From an uncultured bacterium (GTDB lineage Bacteria; Bdellovibrionota_C; UBA2361; SZUA-149; CALKYB01), in assembly GCA_938022485.1 (NCBI GenBank), contig CALIEE010000167.1, forward strand, positions 1 to 5,078: a stretch of DNA of 5,078 nucleotides, written 5' to 3'. Positions 1 to 5,078 of this stretch are shown one piece after another. The notes below the pieces were generated by a model that made no database searches, had not been told where the DNA came from, and saw nothing but the letters and a program-made list of their open reading frames with translations. Both the position numbers and the translations under genes were made by a program. The first letter of the stretch is position 1, and each line of letters starts with the position of its first letter.

Positions 1-1273
1 CCGCCAGAATCTGCTCAGCTTCAGCGTAAGCATACTCTCCAGCTAAGCTAGCTTGAACGTTGCTTTTAACCTCAGCTTGAACTTCGCTTAGAGGTTTGAC
101 TCTCTGATCTTCAGCGCCTTCAACTTTAACAATATAGAATCCGTCTGGAAGTTCGATAGCTTCGCTATATTCTCCGATATCCATCTTTCTGGCTTCGGTA
201 GCGATTTTTGGGTTGAGTTCTTTATAGGACTTCATCCCAAGGTCACCACCATTTTTACTTCCAGAAACTTCGTTTGCGATTGTTGCAAAGTCTTCTTTGT
301 TATTTAGTCGTTCAAGTATTTTTTCCGCTTTTTCTTTCAAAGCTGCGGCGTCAGAGTCTCCCGACATTGGCACAATTGATGATTTGTCAGACTCTGGGCT
401 AACCATTGATTCTAAAGCTCCCTTCTTGTTATTTTTGAGAACAATTTGTCGGAGTCTAACCTTAGAGGGAACATTAAATCGCCCGGACTGTTTCATATCT
501 TGATATTCAAGATTGATATCGTCTTCGGTTACCTCAACGGAAGAACGAAAGGAAACAGGGTCAAATTTTACGAAGCTATATTGAACGGCTGACGGCTTTC
601 TGAACTGCTCTTCGTTTTCTTGGTAGAACTCTTGAAGAGCTTTGGAGTCGTCAATTTTCACTTTATCTTCAAAATCAGCTCCAGAAATTTTTAATACTCT
701 GAAAGAGGATTCCTTGTGTTTGCGGTCGAATTCTTTTCTGGCCTCTGCTTCAGAAACTAGGTTTAAATCTCTGAAAATATCGGTAATTTGCTTACTGACT
801 ATTTGTTTCTTTATTTCGTGTTTAAAAGCTTCAGGGCTAGCTCCAATTGAATTCAGAAACCTTCTTTCCGTTTCCCTGTTTAGTCCGTTGTTTACGAAGA
901 AAGGCATTGATTTGATTTCTCTTTCAATCTCAGGTCGGCTGGCTGTAAAACCATTTTCTTCGATAAAATCTGACAGAACAGCTTGAGCAATTGAGGAGTC
1001 GATGGCCTGTTGCTCAATATTTATTTGAGACTTGAACTGCTCGTAGGCTCCACCGAGTTGGTTTCTCATTCTATTGTCTATGAACCTAAGGTTTCTGACA
1101 TAGTCTCTGTATGGGATTTCAATGTCGCCAATCTTGGCAGCCACTTGAGGTACTCCACCACCGGAAGCTCCCATACCTCCACCAAGGCCAAACACAAGCA
1201 TAAGCAAAGCGCAGAACACGATCATTGCAGTTCCTAGTATGCCTTTACGGTGGCGTCTCATTAATTCGAGCAT
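1..1273 (-). CDS. Membrane-anchored SurA/PpiD-like parvulin-family chaperone (partial, C-terminus beyond the left edge)
   Basis: 424 codons are visible with no stop; the 3' end lies outside the window. The N-terminus is short and basic (MLELMRRHRKG), followed by one hydrophobic segment at about residues 12-30 and a Gly-rich linker, so the bulk should be periplasmic (N-in, C-out), as in PpiD. Residues about 45-260 are charged and helix-rich, resembling the SurA_N-type chaperone region. Residues about 272-386 look like a parvulin (PpiC) domain: RLRQIVLK as first strand, EDFATIANEVS, the hallmark NGGDLGM at 341-347, and GFYIVKV as last strand. The two usual parvulin histidines are Gln276 and Tyr380 here, so isomerase activity is doubtful; E. 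coli PpiD is likewise degenerate. The ATG at 1273 is preferred over Met5 because TGGGGA sits 8 bases upstream. Family members usually run to 500-650 residues. The likely role is assisting folding of secreted and outer-membrane proteins. The family call is firm; PpiD versus another SurA-like paralogue is less so. Confidence 0.88.
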   Translation of the reverse strand, partial: MLELMRRHRKGILGTAMIVFCALLMLVFGLGGGMGASGGGVPQVAAKIGDIEIPYRDYVRNLRFIDNRMRNQLGGAYEQFKSQINIEQQAIDSSIAQAVLSDFIEENGFTASRPEIEREIKSMPFFVNNGLNRETERRFLNSIGASPEAFKHEIKKQIVSKQITDIFRDLNLVSEAEARKEFDRKHKESSFRVLKISGADFEDKVKIDDSKALQEFYQENEEQFRKPSAVQYSFVKFDPVSFRSSVEVTEDDINLEYQDMKQSGRFNVPSKVRLRQIVLKNNKKGALESMVSPESDKSSIVPMSGDSDAAALKEKAEKILERLNNKEDFATIANEVSGSKNGGDLGMKSYKELNPKIATEARKMDIGEYSEAIELPDGFYIVKVEGAEDQRVKPLSEVQAEVKSNVQASLAGEYAYAEAEQILA

Positions 1274-1449
1274 ATTAAAAATCCCCAGATTAGGTTCAGT
1301 TGTGGCTAACAATGGGAAGCAACTTACAACAGCGAGGGAGCGATGGCTACCACCTGTGGAAAGTGAAAACTTACAAAACGAATAGAGATTTTCGCTATGA
1401 GCCGTTGTGAAGGAGCCTAGCTAGAGGAACTAGCTAGGCTTATAAAGGC
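1274..1449. other. Spacer between sdhB and the PpiD-like gene
   Basis: This 176-base stretch holds no gene. Besides the hairpin near sdhB it contains a weak ribosome binding site for the PpiD-like gene (TGGGGA on the minus strand, 1282-1287, 8 bases before the ATG). The 9-mer TTGTAAGTT occurs twice on the minus strand (1321-1329 and 1368-1376, 47 bases apart). No convincing paired -35/-10 boxes were found, so whether the downstream gene has its own promoter is open; the spacer is long enough for one. Confidence 0.6.
1414..1440 (-). terminator. Perfect 11-bp hairpin just after sdhB, without a U-tract
   Basis: AGCCTAGCTAG (1414-1424) and CTAGCTAGGCT (1430-1440) are exact reverse complements around a 5-base loop. 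The structure starts 9 bases after the sdhB stop codon, where an operon terminator or mRNA-stabilising hairpin is expected. In the sdhB direction the stem is followed by CCTTCACAACGG, not a run of T. It is therefore not a standard intrinsic terminator; it may mark the mRNA 3' end, attenuate read-through, or protect sdhB mRNA. The structure is certain, the function inferred. Confidence 0.5.
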
Positions 1450-2193
1450 TTATTTTAGAAGCTTGGCTCTAATATACTCGCTGTTTAACTCAGCAATAAA
1501 CTTGGAGCTGATTTCTTTAGGGCAAACGGCTTCGCATTCAAACTGGTTTGAACAGTCGCCGAAACCTTCCTTGTCCATCTGTTCAACCATTGCAATTACT
1601 CGTTGGGTTCTTTCTGGCTGTCCCTGAGGTAGATGTCGAAGTTGGCCCACTTTGGCAGAGGTAAAAAGCATCGCTGAGCTGTTGTTGCAAGCAGCTACGC
1701 AAGCTCCACAGCCGATGCAAGCAGCTGCATCCATAGCGATGTCAGCTTCAGCTTTCGATATTGGGATAGCATTTCCATCAGGCGCTCCACCTGTATTTAC
1801 GGAAATATAGCCACCGGACTGGATGATTCGATCAAATGCAGAACGGTCAACCACTAAGTCTTTGATTACTGGGAAAGCAGTTGCTCGCCATGGTTCAACG
1901 GTAATCGTGTCACCATCGTTGAAGCTTCTCATGTGTAGCTGACAAGTAGTTGTTCCACTTTCAGGTCCATGAGCAACCCCATTAATCATCATAGAACAAG
2001 AGCCACAAATTCCCTCTAGGCAATCGCAATCGTAAGCAACTGGTTCAGTCCCATCTTCTGAAAGCTCCCCGTTTACAGTGCTCAGCATTTCCAAAAAAGA
2101 CATGTCAGGGCTTATGTTTTTTGCCTGGTAGGTCTCCATTTTTCCTGGCTTTGAGGAATCTTTTTGACGCCATACGCGGAGTGTAAAATCCAT
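1450..2193 (-). CDS. sdhB: Succinate dehydrogenase / fumarate reductase iron-sulfur subunit SdhB
   Basis: A 247-residue subunit that carries electrons between the SdhA flavin and the quinone/haem site in SdhC, on the cytoplasmic face of the membrane. All cluster ligands are visible. The N-terminal ferredoxin-like domain has the [2Fe-2S] cysteines C58, C63, C66 and C84 (CLEGICGSC, then TTTC). The C-terminal domain has C159, C162, C165 and C169 (CIGCGACVAAC) plus C214, C220 and C224 (ending ECEAVCPKEI). By family convention C159/C162/C165/C224 bind [4Fe-4S] and C169/C214/C220 bind [3Fe-4S]. C56 is an additional cysteine beside the first cluster. Length and the CIGCGAC signature fit type-B enzymes. 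The ATG lies one base after the sdhA stop codon, and its ribosome binding site TAAGGAG (minus strand, 2205-2211) lies inside the end of sdhA, which points to coupled translation. Stop TAA. It is last of the sdhCAB genes. Confidence 0.97.
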   Translation of the reverse strand: MDFTLRVWRQKDSSKPGKMETYQAKNISPDMSFLEMLSTVNGELSEDGTEPVAYDCDCLEGICGSCSMMINGVAHGPESGTTTCQLHMRSFNDGDTITVEPWRATAFPVIKDLVVDRSAFDRIIQSGGYISVNTGGAPDGNAIPISKAEADIAMDAAACIGCGACVAACNNSSAMLFTSAKVGQLRHLPQGQPERTQRVIAMVEQMDKEGFGDCSNQFECEAVCPKEISSKFIAELNSEYIRAKLLK

Positions 2194-2194
2194 C

Positions 2195-4108
2195 TTACTT
2201 GTAACTCCTTACCGATAGTTGCACGTTTTCAAAATCAAGTTTCTCTTTATGGTGAACAGGAGTCTCGTTGACACCTTTATGTTCCCAAGCAGAGACATGA
2301 CAGTAGTCTTCGTCCATTCTTAGAGCCTCTCCATCTTTGGTTTGACTCTCTTCTCTGAAGTGACCACCGCAAGACTCTTTTCTTTCTAAGGCGTCCCGGC
2401 ACATTAATTCACCGAACTCCAGAAAGTCAGCCACTCTTCCGGCTCTTTCAAGTTGCTGGTTAAGCTCACCCGATTCACCTAAGACATTTACGCTCTCCCA
2501 GAACTCTTGGCGAAGTTCAGGGATTTTCTTAATAGCTTTTTCCAGGCCTTCCTTATTTCGGGCCATACCACACTCGTCCCACATTATTTTTCCAAGTTCG
2601 CGGTGGAAAGTATCTGGAGTTTTCTTTCCTCCACCAGAGAGAAATTTCTGAACGCCGCCAACTACTTCTTCATGGCAACGAGTGAAGTCTTCACTTTCTG
2701 GGTCAATCTTTTCAGGATTGTCGGAGGCTAGGTAGTTACCGATTGTGTAAGGAAGAACAAAATAACCGTCGGCCAGGCCTTGCATTAGGGCACTAGCCCC
2801 AAGTCTATTAGCTCCATGGTCAGAGAAGTTAGCCTCTCCAATAACAAACAGTCCTGGGATTGTGCTCATTAGATTGTAATCAACCCAAAGTCCGCCCATT
2901 GTATAATGCGGAGCCGGGAAAATTCTCATAGGCATTTTATAAGGATCTTCGCCCGTAATCTTGTGATACATATGGAATAAGTTTCCATATCTTTGTTCGA
3001 TTACATCTTTACCTAACCTTTTAATCGAGTCTCTGAAGTCCAGATTTACACCTAAGCCAGTTGGCCCTATGCCACGACCTTCGTCACATGCTTCCTTAGC
3101 ACTTCTTGAAGCAATATCTCTTGGGGCTAGGTTACCAAAGCTCGGATACTTTCTTTCTAGGTAGTAGTCTCGCTCTTCCTCAGGAATTTCATTGGCTGGT
3201 CTCTTATCGCCTTCTTTCGTCGGAGCCCAGATTCTACCGTCGTTTCTCAAACTTTCACTCATTAGAGTTAGTTTAGCTTGTGAAGGTCCAGCAGCAGGAA
3301 TGCAAGTTGGGTGAATTTGAGTGTAGCAAGGGTTAGCAAAAGCAGCTCCTCGCCGGTGCGCTCGCCAGGTAGCGGTAACGTTACAACCCTTAGCGTTAGT
3401 TGAAAGGTAGAACACGTTAGAATAACCGCCACTTGCCAATACAACAGCGTGAGCGCTGTGTCGGGTAATTTCCCCAGTTACCAGGTCTCTAATGATCACT
3501 CCCTTAGCTTGGCCATCTGAAACAACTAGGTCTAGCATTTCTGTTCTTGGGAACATCTCTACTTTTCCAAGTTTAATCTGGCGACTTAGAGAAGAGTAAG
3601 CCCCAAGCAAAAGCTGTTGCCCCGTCTGGCCCTTGGCGTAGAAAGTTCTAGAAACTTGAGCTCCACCAAAGGATCGGTTTGAAAGTTGACCACCATATTC
3701 TCTTGCGAAAGGAACACCCTGGGCTACGCACTGGTCGATTATGTTCCGACTAACCTCTGCTAATCGATGAACATTGGCTTCACGAGATCTAAAGTCTCCA
3801 CCTTTAATGGTGTCATAGAAAAGTCTAAAGACACTGTCTCCATCACCTTGGTAGTTTTTGGCAGCGTTGATACCACCCTGAGCAGCGATACTGTGAGCTC
3901 TTCTTGGAGAGTCTTGGAAACAAAAGCACTTTACGTTGTAGCCAAGCTCACCAAGAGTTGCGGAAGCAGAAGCTCCGGCCAGACCAGAGCCGATAACAAT
4001 GATGTCGTATTTTCTTTTATTGGCCGGGTTTACAAGTTTCAAATTGAACTTGTGTTTCTCCCACTTTCCAGCGAGTGGTCCCTCAGGAATGTTTGATTTA
4101 AGTTCCAC
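2195..4108 (-). CDS. sdhA: Succinate dehydrogenase / fumarate reductase flavoprotein subunit SdhA
   Basis: This 637-residue catalytic subunit interconverts succinate and fumarate with covalently bound FAD in the cytoplasm, linking the TCA cycle to the quinone pool. The dinucleotide-binding motif is at residues 35-48 (DIIVIGSGLAGASA). His72 in RRAHSIAAQGG is the expected covalent FAD attachment site. Active-site residues by family alignment are His266 (IHPT), Arg288 (ESLRNDG), His401 (HYTMGG) and Arg435 (GANRLGASAL), all present, with RDIASR at 330-335. The C-terminal helical domain runs from about 470 to the end. The length and the N-terminal IPEGPLAGKWEKHKF stretch are typical of the type-B family. 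The start is GTG (4106-4108): no Met codon lies near it downstream, and AGGAAGA (minus strand, 4117-4123) sits 8 bases upstream. It lies 24 bases after sdhC and 1 base before sdhB. Stop TAA. I saw no missing residue or frameshift. Confidence 0.98.
   Translation of the reverse strand: MELKSNIPEGPLAGKWEKHKFNLKLVNPANKRKYDIIVIGSGLAGASASATLGELGYNVKCFCFQDSPRRAHSIAAQGGINAAKNYQGDGDSVFRLFYDTIKGGDFRSREANVHRLAEVSRNIIDQCVAQGVPFAREYGGQLSNRSFGGAQVSRTFYAKGQTGQQLLLGAYSSLSRQIKLGKVEMFPRTEMLDLVVSDGQAKGVIIRDLVTGEITRHSAHAVVLASGGYSNVFYLSTNAKGCNVTATWRAHRRGAAFANPCYTQIHPTCIPAAGPSQAKLTLMSESLRNDGRIWAPTKEGDKRPANEIPEEERDYYLERKYPSFGNLAPRDIASRSAKEACDEGRGIGPTGLGVNLDFRDSIKRLGKDVIEQRYGNLFHMYHKITGEDPYKMPMRIFPAPHYTMGGLWVDYNLMSTIPGLFVIGEANFSDHGANRLGASALMQGLADGYFVLPYTIGNYLASDNPEKIDPESEDFTRCHEEVVGGVQKFLSGGGKKTPDTFHRELGKIMWDECGMARNKEGLEKAIKKIPELRQEFWESVNVLGESGELNQQLERAGRVADFLEFGELMCRDALERKESCGGHFREESQTKDGEALRMDEDYCHVSAWEHKGVNETPVHHKEKLDFENVQLSVRSYK
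2205..2211 (-). promoter_or_regulatory. Ribosome binding site of sdhB, inside the sdhA 3' end
   Basis: The minus strand reads TAAGGAG, 11 bases before the sdhB ATG when counted from the end of AGGAG. It lies within the last codons of sdhA. With the 1-base gap between the genes this suggests ribosomes finishing sdhA start sdhB. Confidence 0.75.
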
Positions 4109-4116
4109 GTTCTAAG

Positions 4117-4123
4117 TCTTCCT
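4117..4123 (-). promoter_or_regulatory. Ribosome binding site fixing the GTG start of sdhA
   Basis: The minus strand reads AGGAAGA, 8 bases before the GTG, within the 24-base sdhC-sdhA gap. Its good spacing supports GTG rather than a downstream start. Confidence 0.75.
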
Positions 4124-4132
4124 AGTTGTAGG

Positions 4133-4813
4133 TTAGAGAGTAATAATCTTACAAATTACAGATACTGGTATCGCTAGGTATCCAATCGTTATAGCCATAG
4201 CCAGTACAGGAGCTCCTTTGTTAATCAAAGGTGTGTAGGTTGGGTGATTGAAGCCCAAAGTTTGGAAGAAGCTGCTCATGGCATGGCTTAAATGCGCCCC
4301 CAGTAGAATCAAAGAAAATATGTAAGGGATGCTAACCGCCAGATTGGAGAATCCAGTTACCACCATGCTGTAAACGTCATGTCTACCCTGAGCATCGATT
4401 AAGGTATGACTTTCGGGTTGAATAACTCCCCATGTAAAGTGAAGTAGATGACCAATCACAAAAAGGAGAATGAAAGAACCACTAAGCCCCATGTTTTTGG
4501 AAGCTAAGGATGCTTTAACAGTTCCTTTGCTTTGGTAACTGTCGGGCCTTGCCGCTCTATTGTCTCTAGTCAAAGCAATTGCTGCTCCGACGTGAACAAC
4601 AAAAATTGTAATTAGACCGATTCTCGCCACCCAAAGTAGACCTCCGAGGTCATGTAGACCTTTCGCGTAAGCGTTGAGGGCCTCTTGGCCGCCGAAAATT
4701 AGTAGGTTTCCGATTAAATGAGCAATAATGAAGCCGATTAGGCCAACTCCACTTACCGCCATCAAAAATTTCTTACCTATCGAAGAAGTAAAAAAACTGG
4801 TTAGAGCAGTCAT
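4133..4813 (-). CDS. sdhC: Succinate dehydrogenase / fumarate reductase cytochrome b subunit SdhC (b558 family, type B)
   Basis: A 226-residue membrane anchor that binds two haems b and the quinone and docks SdhA-SdhB on the cytoplasmic side. Five hydrophobic segments are visible at about residues 16-41, 58-82, 108-133, 155-181 and 199-224, the layout of the single-subunit diheme family (Bacillus SdhC, Wolinella FrdC). Candidate axial haem ligands, one per helix I-IV, are His32 (AHLIGNLL), His74 (FVVHVG), His122 or His125 (GHLLHF) and His174 or His177 (AHLSHAM); by alignment with B. subtilis I prefer His174. The position two residues before His174 is Gly172, so the glutamate used in the Wolinella E-pathway appears absent. 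The ATG gives a typical N-terminus (SSIGKKFLMAVSG) but has a poor ribosome binding site: the only AAGGAA (4829-4834) is 15 bases away. It is the first gene of sdhCAB, with no sdhD. Stop TAA. Confidence 0.96.
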   Translation of the reverse strand: MTALTSFFTSSIGKKFLMAVSGVGLIGFIIAHLIGNLLIFGGQEALNAYAKGLHDLGGLLWVARIGLITIFVVHVGAAIALTRDNRAARPDSYQSKGTVKASLASKNMGLSGSFILLFVIGHLLHFTWGVIQPESHTLIDAQGRHDVYSMVVTGFSNLAVSIPYIFSLILLGAHLSHAMSSFFQTLGFNHPTYTPLINKGAPVLAMAITIGYLAIPVSVICKIITL

Positions 4814-4835
4814 AGTAATCTATCAAAATTCCTTG

Positions 4836-4898
4836 GTAAACTTGGGCCCAAAGACCTCGGTTTACTTACCTTATGGTGAAAATAAAAAACTTAGGGCC
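4836..4898 (-). promoter_or_regulatory. Possible folded leader of sdhC mRNA
   Basis: In the minus-strand transcript GGCCCTAAG (4890-4898) can pair with CTTTGGGCC (4845-4853), 8 of 9 pairs with one T-T mismatch and a 36-base loop. GTAAAC in that loop (4860-4865) is complementary to GTTTAC (4836-4841) just 3' of the stem. The two pairings interlock like a pseudoknot or act as alternatives. The only AAGGA-like sequence before sdhC follows directly. I recognise no known riboswitch family. The function is speculation. Confidence 0.25.
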
Positions 4899-4946
4899 TC
4901 TCACCAAAATTACCCCAGTGGCGAACCCTATACACCCATCTAAGTC

Positions 4947-4956
4947 TTGTATACAA
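4947..4956. promoter_or_regulatory. Perfect 10-bp palindrome TTGTATACAA, candidate operator
   Basis: TTGTATACAA is an exact inverted repeat without spacer, 134 bases upstream of sdhC. Palindromes of this form are typical of GntR-family repressor operators. It overlaps a weak -35-like TTGTAT on the minus strand. No regulator gene is in the window, so the assignment is inference. Confidence 0.3.
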
Positions 4957-5011
4957 TCTTTTGAGCACAGCTCGCCTTGGCTGAGCGTAAAAGCCTAAAG
5001 AGACAAAAATA

Positions 5012-5078
5012 ATGAGCAAAAAGGGCCCAAAACCAGCTTGCTATAGCAGTTTGCTATATAATTTCAATCATGAAAGAT
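5012..5078 (+). CDS. Possible start of a divergent gene, cut by the right edge
   Basis: An ATG at 5012-5014 opens 22 codons to the edge of the window without a stop, beginning MSKKGPKPACYSS; the nearest in-frame upstream stop is TAA at 4988-4990. The basic N-terminus would suit a real protein, but the preceding AAAGAGA is a weak ribosome binding site and 22 codons can stay open by chance. I do not recognise the product. Alternatively this is non-coding DNA and a gene starts at the ATG at 5070 or beyond. Confidence 0.18.
   Translation, partial: MSKKGPKPACYSSLLYNFNHER
5042..5058. repeat. Short inverted and direct repeat (TATAGCA / TGCTATA)
   Basis: TATAGCA (5042-5048) and TGCTATA (5052-5058) are exact reverse complements around a 3-base spacer. 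TTGCTATA also occurs twice as a direct repeat (5038-5045 and 5051-5058), 13 bases apart. A perfect TATAAT (5057-5062, plus strand) overlaps the right end. It could be an operator, a weak AT-rich hairpin after a minus-strand gene to the right, or chance. Confidence 0.35.

Larger units (their letters stand above)
4814..5078. promoter_or_regulatory. Upstream region of the sdhCAB operon
   Basis: These 265 bases carry no clear gene and should contain the operon promoter. Only weak candidates are visible on the minus strand: TTGAAA (5062-5067) with TATAGC (5040-5045), spacer 16, which would leave a leader over 200 bases; TTGTAT (4945-4950 region of the palindrome's minus strand) with TATAGG about 18 bases on; and TTGGTG (4902-4907) with TATTTT (4879-4884), spacer 17, leader about 60 bases. 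None is strong enough to choose. The region also holds a TTGTATACAA palindrome, two copies of GGGCCCAAA on the plus strand (4844-4852 and 5023-5031), possible leader base pairing, and a possible divergent reading frame at the right edge. Confidence 0.5.

Noticed and set aside
642..986. Plus-strand open frame of 114 codons, with smaller ones at 297-503 and 1010-1237
   Set aside because: They lie antisense within the continuous PpiD-like reading frame, whose minus-strand translation shows clear parvulin motifs; the plus-strand products have no recognisable domain.
2507..2731. Plus-strand frame inside sdhA
   Set aside because: It is antisense to a fully conserved SdhA sequence and has no plausible independent start signal.
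3767..4096. Plus-strand frame of 109 codons antisense to the FAD-binding region of sdhA
   Set aside because: It is explained by codon bias of the real gene on the other strand.
4133..4813. A missing sdhD gene, considered as an operon defect
   Set aside because: The single five-helix SdhC carries histidines for both haems, so type-B enzymes need no SdhD.
4875..4905. GGTGA/TCACC inverted repeat flanking a T-rich stretch as a terminator
   Set aside because: The stem is only 5 bp with a 21-base loop, so it is unlikely to be stable.
4728..4943. Plus-strand frame spanning the sdhC start and the leader
   Set aside because: More than a third overlaps the sdhC N-terminus in antisense, and the product is low in information with no family resemblance.
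1..5078. CRISPR array, insertion sequence, tRNA, toxin-antitoxin or defence genes
   Set aside because: No regularly spaced repeats, terminal inverted repeats with a transposase, tRNA-like folds or matching small genes were found; nearly all of the window is accounted for by core genes.

Overview
The window holds one complete metabolic operon and part of a second gene, all on the minus strand. Reading in the direction of transcription (right to left), there is an upstream non-coding region (4814-5078), then sdhC (4133-4813), sdhA (2195-4108) and sdhB (1450-2193). A 176-base spacer with a strong hairpin follows. Last comes the 5' part of a gene for a membrane-anchored SurA/PpiD-like chaperone of the parvulin family, which runs off the left edge (1-1273).

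The three sdh genes encode a complete type-B succinate dehydrogenase / fumarate reductase: one five-helix cytochrome b (SdhC, b558 family) that binds two haems, a flavoprotein (SdhA) and an iron-sulfur subunit (SdhB). There is no sdhD, as expected when one anchor subunit carries both haems. All flavin, active-site and cluster ligands that I looked for are present. Electrons pass between succinate/fumarate on SdhA, the three Fe-S clusters of SdhB, and quinone in the membrane through the SdhC haems. The sequence alone does not say which direction dominates. The genes are tightly packed (24-base and 1-base gaps) and are surely cotranscribed.

The PpiD-like protein has one N-terminal membrane helix, an extended SurA-type helical region and a degenerate parvulin domain. 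Its histidine positions are replaced, so it looks more like a holdase/chaperone than an active prolyl isomerase. It may have its own promoter or be read through from sdhB.

Organism: a didermic bacterium is suggested by the periplasmic PpiD/SurA-like chaperone. Type-B SdhCAB with this style of SdhA is common in Bacteroidota, the Verrucomicrobiota/PVC group and several deltaproteobacterial lineages, and I cannot choose firmly between them. Base composition is moderate (mid-40s % GC by eye). The tetranucleotide CTAG, rare in many proteobacteria, appears about as often as chance predicts (roughly 20 times by eye).

I see no mobile element, CRISPR array, tRNA, rRNA or defence-like system. This is mostly an ordinary core-metabolism region. 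The less ordinary points are the parvulin domain without its histidines, possible folded structure in the sdhC leader, a perfect TTGTATACAA palindrome upstream of the operon, and a possible divergent gene at the right edge.
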